A stretch of 64,000 nucleotides of DNA from Candidatus Didemnitutus sp. (GCA_019634575.1 JAHCAY010000001.1:2914001-2978000); one strand, 5' to 3'. Numbered from the stretch's first letter, positions 40,019 to 49,025 are shown. Numbers and translations: made by a program. Notes: generated by a model from the letters alone, not told the origin.

Positions 40019-40858
40019 ATGTCCGCTCCCGAGAAACTTCCCGCCTCTTTCCGCGCCACCCGCCGCGTCCAACGCGCCGCGCAGCTCCGCGTGCTCGAAC
40101 GGTTTCACTCGCGGATCTTCCGCAACAGCCGCGACGTCACGATCTGGACGCCGCCCGGCTACGGCGATCCGCGGCGACGGCACCCGGTCGTCTATTTCCA
40201 GGATGGGCAGAACATCTTCGATCCGAAGACCGCGTTCGGCGGCGTCGCCTGGGGCGCCGGTGCGGCGGCGGAAAAACTCATCCGCGCCCGCGAAATCACG
40301 CCACCCATCCTCGTCGGCATCGCCAACACCGGCTCGAACCGCATCAACGAATACACGCCGAGCCGCGCCGACTACGAAGGCATGGACGGCGCGAAGCTCC
40401 GCAGCGCCGGCGACGCGAAGCGCTACGCGCGCTTCGTCGAGACCGAGCTGAAGCCCTTCATCGACGCGCGTTATCTCACGCTGCCGGGGCCGCGCACGAC
40501 GTCGGTCGTCGGCTCGTCCATGGGCGGACTCGTTTCGCTCTACTTCGGGCTCTGGCACCCGCGGGTGTTCGGCAATGTCGCGGCGCTCTCGCCTTCGCTT
40601 TGGTGGGATGACCGCGTCGCGTTGCGCGACTTTGCGCGGTTGAAGCGCAAGCCGGACTTCCGGCTCTGGCTCGACATGGGCACGGCCGAGGAAGGATGGG
40701 AAGTGGCGCAATTTTTCCGCGACACGCTCGTGGCGGCCGGCTGGGCGCAGGGCGACGATCTGGAATACCGCGAGATCGCCGGCGGCGAGCACAACGAGGC
40801 GGCGTGGGCGGCGCGCCTGCCGGACGTGCTGCGTTTTCTCGTCGGTCGTCGCCGTTAG
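40019..40858 (+). CDS. Esterase-D-like alpha/beta hydrolase
   Basis: 279 residues matching the putative-esterase family (FrsA/Fes/EstD-like). RDVTIWTPPGYGDPRRRHPV, VVYFQDGQNIFDPKTAFGG, the nucleophile motif TTSVVGSSMGGLVSLYFGLW (Ser near residue 165) and the C-terminal GGEHNEAAWAARLPDV holding the catalytic His are all present. There is no signal peptide. It is divergent from the COG4947-type esterase across 162 bases; the pairing of two different esterases suggests a common substrate class. The spacer has a GGAGCGG / CCGCTCC hairpin near 39905-39935. Confidence 0.85.
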   Translation: MSAPEKLPASFRATRRVQRAAQLRVLERFHSRIFRNSRDVTIWTPPGYGDPRRRHPVVYFQDGQNIFDPKTAFGGVAWGAGAAAEKLIRAREITPPILVGIANTGSNRINEYTPSRADYEGMDGAKLRSAGDAKRYARFVETELKPFIDARYLTLPGPRTTSVVGSSMGGLVSLYFGLWHPRVFGNVAALSPSLWWDDRVALRDFARLKRKPDFRLWLDMGTAEEGWEVAQFFRDTLVAAGWAQGDDLEYREIAGGEHNEAAWAARLPDVLRFLVGRRR

Positions 40859-40953
40859 CGCGGTCCCGTTTCGCGGGCGCCAGTCGTCCGCGATTTCGCC
40901 CGCTGATCTATGCCCGGGTTGTGCTCGGGCGCGGGCGGCGCTCACGTCGGGCC

Positions 40954-42183
40954 ATGGAGACCGATGCCTTTTCGCCGACGCCTGCCGCCGCCGGCCGACA
41001 GACCGTCACCGTTCGTCCTCCACCCGCGCCGCCACCGGCGGAGAGGTCGGCGAAATTCTGGCTGCGCTTGCTACCGCTCGCGTTGGTTGGCGCCGGAGCC
41101 GGCTATTTGGGCGTGAAGTTCGGCGCCCAGCTCGGCGCGGGCGTTTTGCCGCGGGGTGCCGGTTCAAAGTGGCTCGGGTTGGCACCCGTGCTCTTCCTGC
41201 CGTTCGTGTGGCTGCTCGCGGTCGCGGTGCACGAACTCGGCCATCTGCTCGGCGGTTGGGCGGTCGGCGGAAAATTTCTCCTCTACGCGGTCGGCCCGTG
41301 GAAATGGCAGCGCACGCCGGGCGGGGTGCGTTTCTTTTGGAATTGGAGCCTCAACGCCGCCGGCGGGCTCGCTTCGTGTCTGCCGCTCGAAGCGGAGCGC
41401 ACGACGCCGCGGCGCATGGCGGTGATGATCGCGGGCGGCCCGCTCGCGAGCCTGCTGCTCGCGCTGGCTGCGCTCTGGGCCGCGGTGGCGATCGCCGATC
41501 CGGCGGCGACAAATGCCGGGCGGGAAATCGCGCATCGCGGCGTCATCTCGGTGGCGTGGATGTCGCTGATCGTGGCGCTCGCGACGCTCCTGCCGAGCAC
41601 GATGTGCGGATTCAAGTCCGATGGCCGACGTCTGTTCGAGTTGTTGCGCGGCGACCGGCGGTCGGATCAGGAGACGGCGTTGATGGCGCTGACCGCGACG
41701 AGTCTCGCGGGCGTGCGGCCGGCGGACTTCGACCCGGCGTTGGTGGAGCGTGCGCTGGTGCTGCGCGACGGATCGATCTTCGATCTCTATGCGCATTTCA
41801 CCGCGTATGCGCACGCGGCCGATCTCGGCGAAATGGCGCGGGCGCAGGCGCATCTCGACTACGTGCTCGCCGGCGAGGCGAAATTGCTGCCGCTGTTGCG
41901 GGAGATGGCGCGCGCGGAATACGCGTGGCTCCTCGCCACGCAAACCGGCGACGCCGCGGTCGCGCGGGCGTGGATCGCGACGGCGGGCCGGCTCGATTTC
42001 GATCCCGCCACGCGGCTCCGCGCCGAGGCGGCGGTGTTGCTCGCCGAGGGGCGAAGGCGTGAGGCGGCGGCGACGGCGCGCGAAGGTCTCGCGGCGCTCG
42101 AGCACCGAAGCATGAGTCCGGTGAAGAGCGCGTTCGCGCTCGATGCACTGGAGGATACCCTGCGGCGAGCGGCGGAGGCGTGA
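40954..42183 (+). CDS. M50-family (site-2-protease-like) membrane metallopeptidase with TPR-like tail
   Basis: 409 residues from ATG 40954. A Pro-rich N-terminus is followed by membrane segments and the zinc motif VAVHELGHLLGGWAVGGKF (HELGH at 93-97). The third-ligand region is LPSTMCGFKSDGRRLFELL (Asp in SDGRR). Membrane helices lie at about 35-60, 75-95, 155-180 and 195-215. Residues about 240-409 are helical, with alternating Ala/Arg TPR-like pairs. M50 enzymes cut within membranes to release regulators. A nearby substrate is not evident. It is convergent with the GH5 gene (9 bases). Confidence 0.8.
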   Translation: METDAFSPTPAAAGRQTVTVRPPPAPPPAERSAKFWLRLLPLALVGAGAGYLGVKFGAQLGAGVLPRGAGSKWLGLAPVLFLPFVWLLAVAVHELGHLLGGWAVGGKFLLYAVGPWKWQRTPGGVRFFWNWSLNAAGGLASCLPLEAERTTPRRMAVMIAGGPLASLLLALAALWAAVAIADPAATNAGREIAHRGVISVAWMSLIVALATLLPSTMCGFKSDGRRLFELLRGDRRSDQETALMALTATSLAGVRPADFDPALVERALVLRDGSIFDLYAHFTAYAHAADLGEMARAQAHLDYVLAGEAKLLPLLREMARAEYAWLLATQTGDAAVARAWIATAGRLDFDPATRLRAEAAVLLAEGRRREAAATAREGLAALEHRSMSPVKSAFALDALEDTLRRAAEA

Positions 42184-42192
42184 CGGTTCCGC

Positions 42193-43338
42193 CTATTGCT
42201 GAAACAGCGCGGCGAGGAGTTCGGCGTCGGGCGCGCCCGAGGATTTGTCCGTTCCCTTGCGTTGGAAGAGGCCGAAGTTGCCTTTGTAGTCCCAGTTGGC
42301 CCAAGCCATCCCCTCGCTCTCGAGCACGCCGACGAAATCGCGGTAATAGCGCAGCCGATCCGCGCGCGGCACGGTCGGCAGGCAGCCGAACTCGCCGCAG
42401 TAAAGCTGCAGGCCGAGTTCGCGCGCGCGCTTGATGGCTGGCATCAGGTCCGCGCGGATGGTGTCGACGTTCCACTCGCGGCGGGCGCTGGCGAACTGAT
42501 CGACGATGTGCCGCGGTTGCTGCGCCTCGATTTTGGCGAGTTCCTCGGCGGGAATCGGGCGGCCGGGATATTGCACGGGACCGGTGTAGAGTTTCACCGG
42601 CGCCCAGCTGGCGCGATAGTGCGTGAAGGTGAACGGCTCGTAGCAGTGCGTGCTGAGGATGATGTTCGGGTCGCCGGCGGGGACTTGCAGCGCGGGAAAT
42701 TTCCACGCGCCTTGCCAGCGGTTCGAGCCGATGACGACGACGCGCCGCGGCTCGGTGGCGCGGATCTGCGCGAGGGCGGCGGCGGCGAGGCGGTTCCAGT
42801 CCTCGTCGTGGTCCGCGACGGCTTCGTTGAGGATCTCGTAGGCGACGGCGTCGACCGGCTGGTCGCGCAGGCGCGTGGAGAGCTGTTGCCACAGACCGAG
42901 AAAGTGCCGCTGGGCGGCGGGGTCGCTGAAGAGTGTGTTGGCGGGGCCGCCGTCGTTGGCGACGTTGAAGTGGTGCGCGCGGACGGTGTGGAGATCGACG
43001 ATGACGCGCAGCTGGTGCGCGCGAGCCCAGCCGAGCGCCTTCGTGAGGTAGCCGAAGTTCTCCTCGTTCGGCCGGCCGGCGTCGTCCCAGAGCTCCTTTT
43101 CGTCGACGGGCAGGCGCACATGGTCGAAGCCGGTGCGGGCGATGAAGCGGAAATCGTCCTCGGTGATGAACCGGTCGCGCGGCGCGCCGGCGTATTGCGA
43201 GAGCCAGTGGCTGAGGTTCGTGCCGCGGTGGATGCGGAAGCCGGAGGGGTTGAGCGGCGGCGCGGATTCGGTCGGGGCGGCGGTGAGGGCGAGCGGGAGA
43301 GCCAGGCAGAAACAGCGGAGGAACAGGCGGATTTTCAT
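42193..43338 (-). CDS. Secreted glycoside hydrolase family 5 (second copy)
   Basis: 381 residues from ATG 43338 with a signal peptide (MKIRLFLRCFCLALPLALTA). GH5 motifs: RIHRGTNLSHWLSQY, VAYEILNEAVADHDEDW (acid/base Glu), and LGLQLYCGEFGCLPTVP (nucleophile Glu). It resembles the GH5 at 33017 but is not a recent duplicate: loop lengths and the stretch around the nucleophile differ. It probably acts on plant or algal beta-glucans. It is minus-strand, 9 bases from the convergent M50-like gene; no partner glycosidase is adjacent. Confidence 0.9.
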   Translation of the reverse strand: MKIRLFLRCFCLALPLALTAAPTESAPPLNPSGFRIHRGTNLSHWLSQYAGAPRDRFITEDDFRFIARTGFDHVRLPVDEKELWDDAGRPNEENFGYLTKALGWARAHQLRVIVDLHTVRAHHFNVANDGGPANTLFSDPAAQRHFLGLWQQLSTRLRDQPVDAVAYEILNEAVADHDEDWNRLAAAALAQIRATEPRRVVVIGSNRWQGAWKFPALQVPAGDPNIILSTHCYEPFTFTHYRASWAPVKLYTGPVQYPGRPIPAEELAKIEAQQPRHIVDQFASARREWNVDTIRADLMPAIKRARELGLQLYCGEFGCLPTVPRADRLRYYRDFVGVLESEGMAWANWDYKGNFGLFQRKGTDKSSGAPDAELLAALFQQ

Positions 43339-43495
43339 GGGGTGAAGCGGCGCGGATTCCGGCGGGGGCGCGGATTCGCCGACGCGCGGGAACCGATCCG
43401 GTGCGCTCACTCAAAATGCGCGGACCGGCGCCGACAAGGGCGGCGGCTTGCTATCTGTTGCACGGCTTCGGAGTTTCTTTGCCGCGTCGCGGCGG

Positions 43496-43972
43496 TCAGG
43501 CGCCCAGCTGCCGGTCGATCCACGCGGACGCGATTTGCGTGGCGACGACCGAAAATGTGAACAGGTAGAGGCCGAAACCGATTTCGATCTGGGCGAGCCC
43601 GGCGGCCTTCATCACCACGATCAGGATGGCGACGACGAACACGTCGAGCATCGACCACTTGCCGAGCGTGGCGACCCAGCGGTGCAGGCGCTGGATGCGC
43701 GAGAGGTCCTTGTCGCGCTCGAGCCAGATCAGCGCGAGCAGTCCGAGCTTGGCGGCGGGGAAGACGAGCGTGAACAGCGTCAGCACCGCGAAGAGGAAAT
43801 ACTCGCCTTCCTGGAAGAGGGTGACGATGCCGCCCACGACGGAGATGGCTTCGTGAAAGACCCAGAATTTAGCCACATGGAAGAACGGGAAGAATACGCC
43901 GCTGAGGAACAGCGCCGCGGCGGCGACGAGCAGCGCGGGCACGGCGGCGGACGAGCGGGTCGGCGTGGACAT
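43496..43972 (-). CDS. PqiA-domain membrane protein
   Basis: 158 residues with four membrane segments. PqiA-type motifs are FFPFFHVAKFWVFHEAISVV, LTLFTLVFPAAKLGLLALIW, the RWVATLGKWSMLDVFVVAIL core and a C-terminal FSVVATQIASAWIDRQ. In E. coli PqiA works with PqiB/PqiC in lipid transport between the membranes and is induced by paraquat. Here there is no mce-domain PqiB partner next to it. A single domain (about half the E. coli length) is normal for many phyla. It lies 62 bases from the REP/RAYT element. Confidence 0.85.
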   Translation of the reverse strand: MSTPTRSSAAVPALLVAAAALFLSGVFFPFFHVAKFWVFHEAISVVGGIVTLFQEGEYFLFAVLTLFTLVFPAAKLGLLALIWLERDKDLSRIQRLHRWVATLGKWSMLDVFVVAILIVVMKAAGLAQIEIGFGLYLFTFSVVATQIASAWIDRQLGA

Positions 43973-44033
43973 GGCGCGTATGCAGGCGGAAGGGGAGCCG
44001 ACGCGCAAGCCGGGGTGGACCGAATCCCACCGA

Positions 44034-44060
44034 TGTAGGGCGGGGTCTCCCGACCCCGCC
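44034..44060. repeat. GTAG-type REP, left copy
   Basis: TGTAGGGCGGGGTC then TCCC then GACCCCGCC; ends 4 bases from the RAYT stop codon. Confidence 0.85.
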
Positions 44061-44064
44061 TTCT

Positions 44065-44538
44065 TCAGAACGTGAGCACCACACACTCCCCGGTATACGG
44101 CCAGTCTTCCGCGCGTGTCGCCAGTCCCGCACGGACTGGGTTGGCGGACACATAATTCCATTTCTCTGCGTAACTGGCCGCAGATCGCAGCACATGGTCG
44201 AAATATTCGGGCTGCCAAATCGGTGCGTGCTCGAGCGCCACGGAGGCGATCCGGCGGCTCGTCCACTTCTTCCAATCGCGCATGAAATCAGCGAGCGACT
44301 TCGCATCCGGGCAAGCACGGGCGAAGAAATGCACATGGTCCGGCATGACCACATAACGCCCGATGGCCCAGCGATGCAGGGAAGGAGATTTTTCCCAGGC
44401 ACGCCGCAATTCTTCAGCGACCGCGGTCCTCGCCAAGAGCGGACGCCGGTGCGTGACGCAAACCGTCACGAAGTAGATGGGGTTTTCGATCCAGACGTGC
44501 GCCAAACGGCGAAGGTGGTTGCGGTCAGGGCGATTCAT
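44065..44538 (-). CDS. REP-associated tyrosine transposase (RAYT)
   Basis: 157 residues of the TnpA-REP family, related to IS200/IS605 transposases. The HUH-type metal motif is in YVVMPDHVHFFARA (His68-Val-His70). The nucleophile is the Tyr of KWNYVSANPVRAGLA (Tyr129), followed by the family's terminal motif EDWPYTG. The enzyme nicks and joins single-stranded DNA at REP hairpins with a GTAG or GGAG head. The gene looks intact, which is notable because many RAYTs are decayed. It is the only transposase-type gene seen in the window and could have spread the REPs at 53701, 55901 and perhaps the GGAG pairs. Confidence 0.92.
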   Translation of the reverse strand: MNRPDRNHLRRLAHVWIENPIYFVTVCVTHRRPLLARTAVAEELRRAWEKSPSLHRWAIGRYVVMPDHVHFFARACPDAKSLADFMRDWKKWTSRRIASVALEHAPIWQPEYFDHVLRSAASYAEKWNYVSANPVRAGLATRAEDWPYTGECVVLTF

Positions 44539-44602
44539 GGATGCGAGGGTGGCCCGACCCGATGTGAAGTTCGCTTATCCGGAGCGCGTAGACAAGCCCG
44601 AC

Positions 44603-44629
44603 GGCGGGGTCGGGAGACCCCGCCCTACA
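44603..44629. repeat. GTAG-type REP, right copy (inverted)
   Basis: GGCGGGGTC-GGGA-GACCCCGCC followed by CTACA; the exact inverse complement of the left copy, 64 bases upstream of the RAYT start. Confidence 0.85.
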
Positions 44630-44648
44630 ACGAGTCAGCGCGCGGGCC

Positions 44649-44679
44649 AAAAAGAGGGCCCGCCTGGCGGCGGGCCCTC
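44649..44679 (-). terminator. Intrinsic terminator of the DUF4139 gene
   Basis: On the minus strand an 11-bp stem (GAGGGCCCGCC / GGCGGGCCCTC, arms 44679-44669 and 44664-44654) is followed by TTTTT. It lies 35 bases after the DUF4139 stop. Confidence 0.85.
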
Positions 44680-44714
44680 GCGCACCCAGAAAGGCGCGGA
44701 AGATATCCGGAATA

Positions 44715-46385
44715 TTACTCGAGGCCGGTGACGTTGACGTCGTTGGGATACTCGACGGCGAACTTCACGGTGATCTCGCGCTTCTCGCCGGGCTTCAGGT
44801 CGAGCGTCCACTTCAGCGAACCTTCGTCGGTGGGCTTCACTTCGCGGGCGTCAGGAGCGAGCTGCTTGACGACGACCTTCTCGTTGCGCGAGAGCGGGAG
44901 CTGGTCGACGACGATCACGCGCTCGGCGGACTTCTTGTTGTTCTGGATCGTGAGGAGATACTCGTATGTGATGCGCTTGCCGGAGTTGGTGAGGCCGGTG
45001 TCCTCGGTGAACTTCTGCACGCGCTTGTGCTTCACGCTGATCCCCTCGTCGGCGCCGAGGGCGAGGTCGAACTTCTCGCCGGCCATCACGGTGCGGAGCG
45101 CGCTGGTGGCGACGAAGGTGCCGTCGAGGAACACGTTCATCGGGCCGGCGAGCAGCGGGAAGTCGGTGGAGTTGACGACCTTGGTGGTGAGGAACGCGGT
45201 CTGCTGGCGCTTCGGGACGGTGAGGTATTCGGGATTGGCGGCGAGCTTGGCGGCGGCGATCGGGACCTTCTGCGCGGAGCCGTCGCTCGGGATCGTGAAG
45301 GCAGTGGCGATTTTGAAGGATGCGCTGGTGGCGCCGGATTCGACGGTGGCGGAGGCGAGTTCGGCTTCGGGCGGCGGCGGGGCCATGTCGGCGGGCGCGG
45401 CGTTGGTGGTGAAGGCTTGCATGTTCACGACGCGGGCGGCGTTGAGCTTGGCCCGTTGCTCGCGTTTGTCGGCCTCGTAAGCGTCACGGGGCTCAGATGC
45501 TGCCGCCATCGGGCGGTTGACCCACACATCCAAATTCCACGCCGTCAGCGTCGGCGCGGCGCCGCCGAGCGACGGGCGCGCGGTCGAGAGCGTGAGGGCG
45601 ACATTCTTCCAGTCCTCGCCGGTCGTCTGGCGGACGACGCCGAAGTAGCCGAGCGCCACCGAGCGTTCGCCGCTGAGCACGCGGGCGTCGTAGCTGGGCG
45701 TCCAGCGGGCGTTGCCGACGGTGTAGGAGAGCGCGAGCTCGAGGTTGCCGGCCTGGGCGGCGGAGACGCGGACGACGACGGTCTTGAAGCCCTTGCCGCC
45801 GGTGCCGCGGAGCTCGTTGAGCTGCTGTTCGAGCGCGGCGATCTTGTTGCCGAGTTCCTCGCGTTGCTGGTCGAGCTTCTGGTTCGCTTGCGCGATATCG
45901 AGGAGCTGTTTCTGGCCGAACTCGAGCGTGGCGCGCACGTCTTCGAGTTTCGGCCGGCCGGCGTCCTTGGAGGCGGCGACGGCGTTCTTCATGAATTCGT
46001 TGATGCTGTCGCGTTGGCTGCCGAGGACGGCGACCTGGTCGCCGAGCGTGCGGTCGTCGTTACGGAGGGCGCGGAGCTGATCCTCGATTTCTTTCACGCG
46101 GGCGTTGGGCGTGAAGTCGACGAAGGTCCGCCGCGCAGCGACGTCGAGGATGACGGCTTGCGCGGTGCCGCGGCCGCTGACCTGCACGGACTGGTCGAGG
46201 AGCGACTCGGGCAGGTTGGCAAAGACGAGTTCGGCCTGGCCCCCGGCAAGATCGACGGTGGCGGTGCGAGTGACGACGGCGCGGTCGGTGTAGACCGTGA
46301 CGGCGGAAATGGTGGATTCGACCGGCGCGGCGGAGAGCGCGGCGGCGAACAGGGAGAGGAGGGCGGTGAGCCGGAGGAGTTTCAT
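44715..46385 (-). CDS. Secreted DUF4139 (mucoidy inhibitor MuiA-like) protein
   Basis: 556 residues from ATG 46385 with a signal peptide (MKLLRLTALLSLFAAALSAA). The N-terminal DUF4140 part (ESTISAVTVYTDRAVVTRTA) is followed by a coiled-coil (about 100-200, with NQKLDQQREELGNKIAALEQ) and the DUF4139 beta-rich domain (LALSYTVGNARWTPSYDARV; ending VKFAVEYPNDVNVTGLE). The family is widespread and periplasmic or surface-located; its function is not established beyond the name mucoidy inhibitor. The gene is solitary with a strong terminator. Confidence 0.9.
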   Translation of the reverse strand: MKLLRLTALLSLFAAALSAAPVESTISAVTVYTDRAVVTRTATVDLAGGQAELVFANLPESLLDQSVQVSGRGTAQAVILDVAARRTFVDFTPNARVKEIEDQLRALRNDDRTLGDQVAVLGSQRDSINEFMKNAVAASKDAGRPKLEDVRATLEFGQKQLLDIAQANQKLDQQREELGNKIAALEQQLNELRGTGGKGFKTVVVRVSAAQAGNLELALSYTVGNARWTPSYDARVLSGERSVALGYFGVVRQTTGEDWKNVALTLSTARPSLGGAAPTLTAWNLDVWVNRPMAAASEPRDAYEADKREQRAKLNAARVVNMQAFTTNAAPADMAPPPPEAELASATVESGATSASFKIATAFTIPSDGSAQKVPIAAAKLAANPEYLTVPKRQQTAFLTTKVVNSTDFPLLAGPMNVFLDGTFVATSALRTVMAGEKFDLALGADEGISVKHKRVQKFTEDTGLTNSGKRITYEYLLTIQNNKKSAERVIVVDQLPLSRNEKVVVKQLAPDAREVKPTDEGSLKWTLDLKPGEKREITVKFAVEYPNDVNVTGLE

Positions 46386-46473
46386 ATCGATTGGGTGCAA
46401 TGAGACGACGGCGAGAGCGGAAAGTTCTTAGAGAAAAACTGTTCATGGTGCCAGACTCCGCTATCTCAAGGTG

Positions 46474-47316
46474 ATGCCATCGCTTTCCGGTCAGGTCGTC
46501 ATCGTCACGGGTGCTTCGTCGGGCATTGGCGAAGCCACGGCGCGACGTTTGGCGCGCGGGGGGGCGAAGATCGTCATCTCCGCGCGCCGCCAGGATCGCC
46601 TCGATGCGCTGGCGAGCGAACTCGATCCGAGCGACGCAAACGTGCTCGCGGTCGCGGGCGACGTGACGAGCGACGCCGACCGCCGCCGGCTCGTGGAGGT
46701 GACGCTCGCGAAATTCGGCCGCATCGACGGGCTCGTGAACAACGCCGGCTACGGCACGCGCGGTCCGCTGGAGATTGTGCCAGTGGAGGCGATCCGCCGG
46801 AATTTCGAGACCAACGTCTTTTCGCTCCTCGCGCTCACCCAGCTGGTGCTGCCGACCATGCGCGCGCAGGGCAGCGGCTGCGTGGTGAACATCGGCTCCG
46901 TCGCCGGGCGCATCGCGCGACCGCTGTCGAGCATCTACGATTCGACCAAGCACGCGCTCGAAGCGCTGACGGACGGCTTGCGCGGCGAGTTGGAGCCGTT
47001 CGGCGTGCGCGTGACGCTCATCCGGCCGGGTTACATCGTGACGGAGTTCGTCTCGGCGGCGGACGCGGCGTCGGACGAATTTCTCGCGCAGGCGGGACCT
47101 TACGAGCCGTTCCTCGCGGGCTTCCGCGTCGGCTACAAGAAGCTGCGCTCGGTGGCCGGCGCGCCGGACGACATCGCGCGCTGCGTCGAGGACGCGCTCA
47201 CGAGCCGCAATCCGCCGCCGCGCTACGCGGCGCCGTTTCACGCGAAGATTTTTCTGCTTTTGAAGTGGCTCCTGCCGAACCGGCTGTTCGCGCGCATCGT
47301 GCGGCTGCGGCGGTGA
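46474..47316 (+). CDS. Short-chain dehydrogenase/reductase
   Basis: 280 residues with the classical SDR pattern: VVIVTGASSGIGEATARRLA (about 8-27), NNAG in IDGLVNNAGYGTRG, the catalytic serine in CVVNIGSVAGRIARPLSS and YDSTKHALEALTDGLR, the Tyr-x3-Lys. The C-terminal extension (FHAKIFLLLKWLLPNRLFAR) is amphipathic and could bind membrane. The substrate is unknown; relatives act on lipids or sterol-like compounds. An upstream GTG at 46471 is possible, but the ATG is standard. It is convergent with the DUF2157-type gene at 47351. Confidence 0.92.
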   Translation: MPSLSGQVVIVTGASSGIGEATARRLARGGAKIVISARRQDRLDALASELDPSDANVLAVAGDVTSDADRRRLVEVTLAKFGRIDGLVNNAGYGTRGPLEIVPVEAIRRNFETNVFSLLALTQLVLPTMRAQGSGCVVNIGSVAGRIARPLSSIYDSTKHALEALTDGLRGELEPFGVRVTLIRPGYIVTEFVSAADAASDEFLAQAGPYEPFLAGFRVGYKKLRSVAGAPDDIARCVEDALTSRNPPPRYAAPFHAKIFLLLKWLLPNRLFARIVRLRR

Positions 47317-47350
47317 ACGCGCCGGTCGTGCGGCTGCGAGAGGTGCCGCA

Positions 47351-48469
47351 CTACTCGTCGTCGCTGTCGCTCGCGAGGCGATGCTTGAGCCGGCGCATTT
47401 GCCAGATCGTCTCCGCGCGGGAGCCGATCAACCAGAAGCTCGCGCCGAGGATCGCGAAGAATACGGCCTTGTGCAGGCCGTCCCAGAAGAACTCGAAGAA
47501 ACGCGTGTAGAGATTGATTCCGAGGAAGGTCAGACCGAAGCCGCGGAGCACGCCGTCGTCGCTTTTCAATCCGAGGTAGATGCAGCCGGCGGCGGCGGCG
47601 CCGAAGTAGAGCGACCAGTGCAACAGCTCGAAGTGCGTGGCGCGGTGCCAGGAGGCGTAGCCGTCGTAGTTACCCCAGATCGACAGGATCCACAGTGCGA
47701 TGAACAGGTAGAGCAGACCGACCACGCGCGTCGTGCCGAAGAATTCCGCGAAACGCGGCCGGCCGCGCAGCAGGAGCGAGAGCAGCGTCAGCGCCGCACC
47801 GAAGAGCACGAAGCGCAGCGGATACGCCATCCCGAGATAATACGCGCCCCAACCCGACGCGTAGCCCGTCTCCGCCCCGAACCAGCTGCCGAGCGAGAGG
47901 AGCCCGAAGATCCAGATGAGTTTCGACTCCAGCAGCAGGCCGAGGGCGCTGTAGACGAGCGCGGCGAGCAGGATGAGCAGCGAGAAGTGTCCGCTGCCGT
48001 CGCCGATCGCCTTGCCCAGGCACGCGACCGACGCCGCGATGCCCAGCACGCCGCCGAAGTAGATGGCCTCGTTGCTGTAGATTTTGTCCGGCGCGCGGTG
48101 GCGGCGCTGCGTGCCGAACCAGAAGAGCACGGCGGAGAGCGCGGCGCACGCGAGGCTCTTCCAACCCCACGAGGCGTGGAAGAGGCGCGCGATCAGCTCC
48201 ATGATCCATTTGTCGGCCAGCGCGGCGCCGACGGCGATGACGAGGCACACGATTGCGCCCGCGAACGAGTAGCGTGCGAGGCGGCGCCAGTCGAAGTTCA
48301 GCGGCACGATGCGCGCCGAGAGGTCATCGGCCAACGCTGGAGCGATCATTTCCTGGCGCGCCATTTCCTGCAGCGCGTTGCGCACGATGGCGGCTTTGCG
48401 TTTCGGGAGAGTCAGCCGCGGAGCAGGAGCGGGAGCAGGCGACGAGGTCGGAACGGATTCGGCATTCAT
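47351..48469 (-). CDS. DUF2157-like polytopic membrane protein
   Basis: 372 residues. The cytoplasmic N-terminus (RKAAIVRNALQEMARQEMI) is followed by about ten to twelve hydrophobic helices, including YSFAGAIVCLVIAVGAALAD, LIWIFGLLSLGSWFGAETG and KAVFFAILGASFWLIGSRAE. The layout and the aromatic-rich loops fit the DUF2157/DUF4401-like membrane family, whose function is unknown. There is no transporter motif. It is in a minus-strand run with the 48585 membrane gene, but a terminator-like hairpin separates them. Confidence 0.7.
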   Translation of the reverse strand: MNAESVPTSSPAPAPAPRLTLPKRKAAIVRNALQEMARQEMIAPALADDLSARIVPLNFDWRRLARYSFAGAIVCLVIAVGAALADKWIMELIARLFHASWGWKSLACAALSAVLFWFGTQRRHRAPDKIYSNEAIYFGGVLGIAASVACLGKAIGDGSGHFSLLILLAALVYSALGLLLESKLIWIFGLLSLGSWFGAETGYASGWGAYYLGMAYPLRFVLFGAALTLLSLLLRGRPRFAEFFGTTRVVGLLYLFIALWILSIWGNYDGYASWHRATHFELLHWSLYFGAAAAGCIYLGLKSDDGVLRGFGLTFLGINLYTRFFEFFWDGLHKAVFFAILGASFWLIGSRAETIWQMRRLKHRLASDSDDE

Positions 48470-48522
48470 GGGGCGGGCGGTTCGCTCGGAACCTACCAGA
48501 ACGGTGGCGATCCGGGTATTCG

Positions 48523-48546
48523 ATAAACCCGATGCTCCGCATCGGG
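48523..48546 (-). terminator. Probable terminator downstream of the 146-aa membrane protein
   Basis: An 8-bp stem CCCGATGC / GCATCGGG with loop TCC on the plus sequence (48528-48546), followed on the minus strand by TTTATCG. It lies 39 bases after the stop at 48585. Confidence 0.65.
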
Positions 48547-48584
48547 TCGTTCAATTGAGCGGCGTAGTTGCCCGAGGCGAAAGT

Positions 48585-49025
48585 TCAGGCGGTGCGGCGG
48601 TCGGCGGAGCGACGCAGCGCGATATCCACGAGAATTACTGTCACCACTACCGCGAGATAAAGGCCGAGGTTCGCTTCGCGAAACCAACCATACTTGATGG
48701 TGATGTAACCGTCGCGTCCGGCATAGCCATCCTGCCGCCAGGAGCCCGTCGCGAACAGGAGCAGGAATGCGAGCATCGGCCACTTCGGAATCTCCGCCCA
48801 GGTGGGCCAGCGCCGACGCGGCAGGGACGCTCTTGGGGCGCTAGAGGCCGTCAATGCAGTTGCGGCGACGAGGGACGCGAGCAGACAGATGAGGTAACTG
48901 ACCTTTTGGCCGGTGAAGAGGAACAGCTGCTCGGAGGTGCCGGCACCGCGCTCCAGGCGCACCTCTACGCTGTAGTTTAGAGCGAAAAACAGCGCAACGC
49001 ACCCGAAGCGGATCCAATTTTTCAT
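48585..49025 (-). CDS. Membrane protein of unknown function
   Basis: 146 residues with four hydrophobic segments: WIRFGCVALFFALNYSV, VSYLICLLASLVAATALT, WPMLAFLLLFATGSW and LYLAVVVTVILVDIALRR, with a soluble insert (DGYAGRDGYITIKYGWFREA) between the last two. No family is recognised. It lies 46 bases after uvrC on the same strand. Confidence 0.65.
   Translation of the reverse strand: MKNWIRFGCVALFFALNYSVEVRLERGAGTSEQLFLFTGQKVSYLICLLASLVAATALTASSAPRASLPRRRWPTWAEIPKWPMLAFLLLFATGSWRQDGYAGRDGYITIKYGWFREANLGLYLAVVVTVILVDIALRRSADRRTA

Larger units (their letters stand above)
44034..44629. mobile_element. REP-associated transposase unit (RAYT with flanking inverted REPs)
   Basis: A transposase gene (44065-44538) is bracketed by a GTAG-type REP at 44034-44060 and its exact inverse at 44603-44629. 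The two 27-base copies are identical when one is inverted, and each contains a 9-bp hairpin (GGCGGGGTC / GACCCCGCC). This is the organisation of a full RAYT/REP unit. No flanking target duplication is obvious. Confidence 0.85.

Noticed and set aside
40919..40953. Longer start for the M50-like gene
   Set aside because: The frame runs upstream through the esterase gene on the same strand; the Met-Glu-Thr start at 40954 is after that stop and fits the family.
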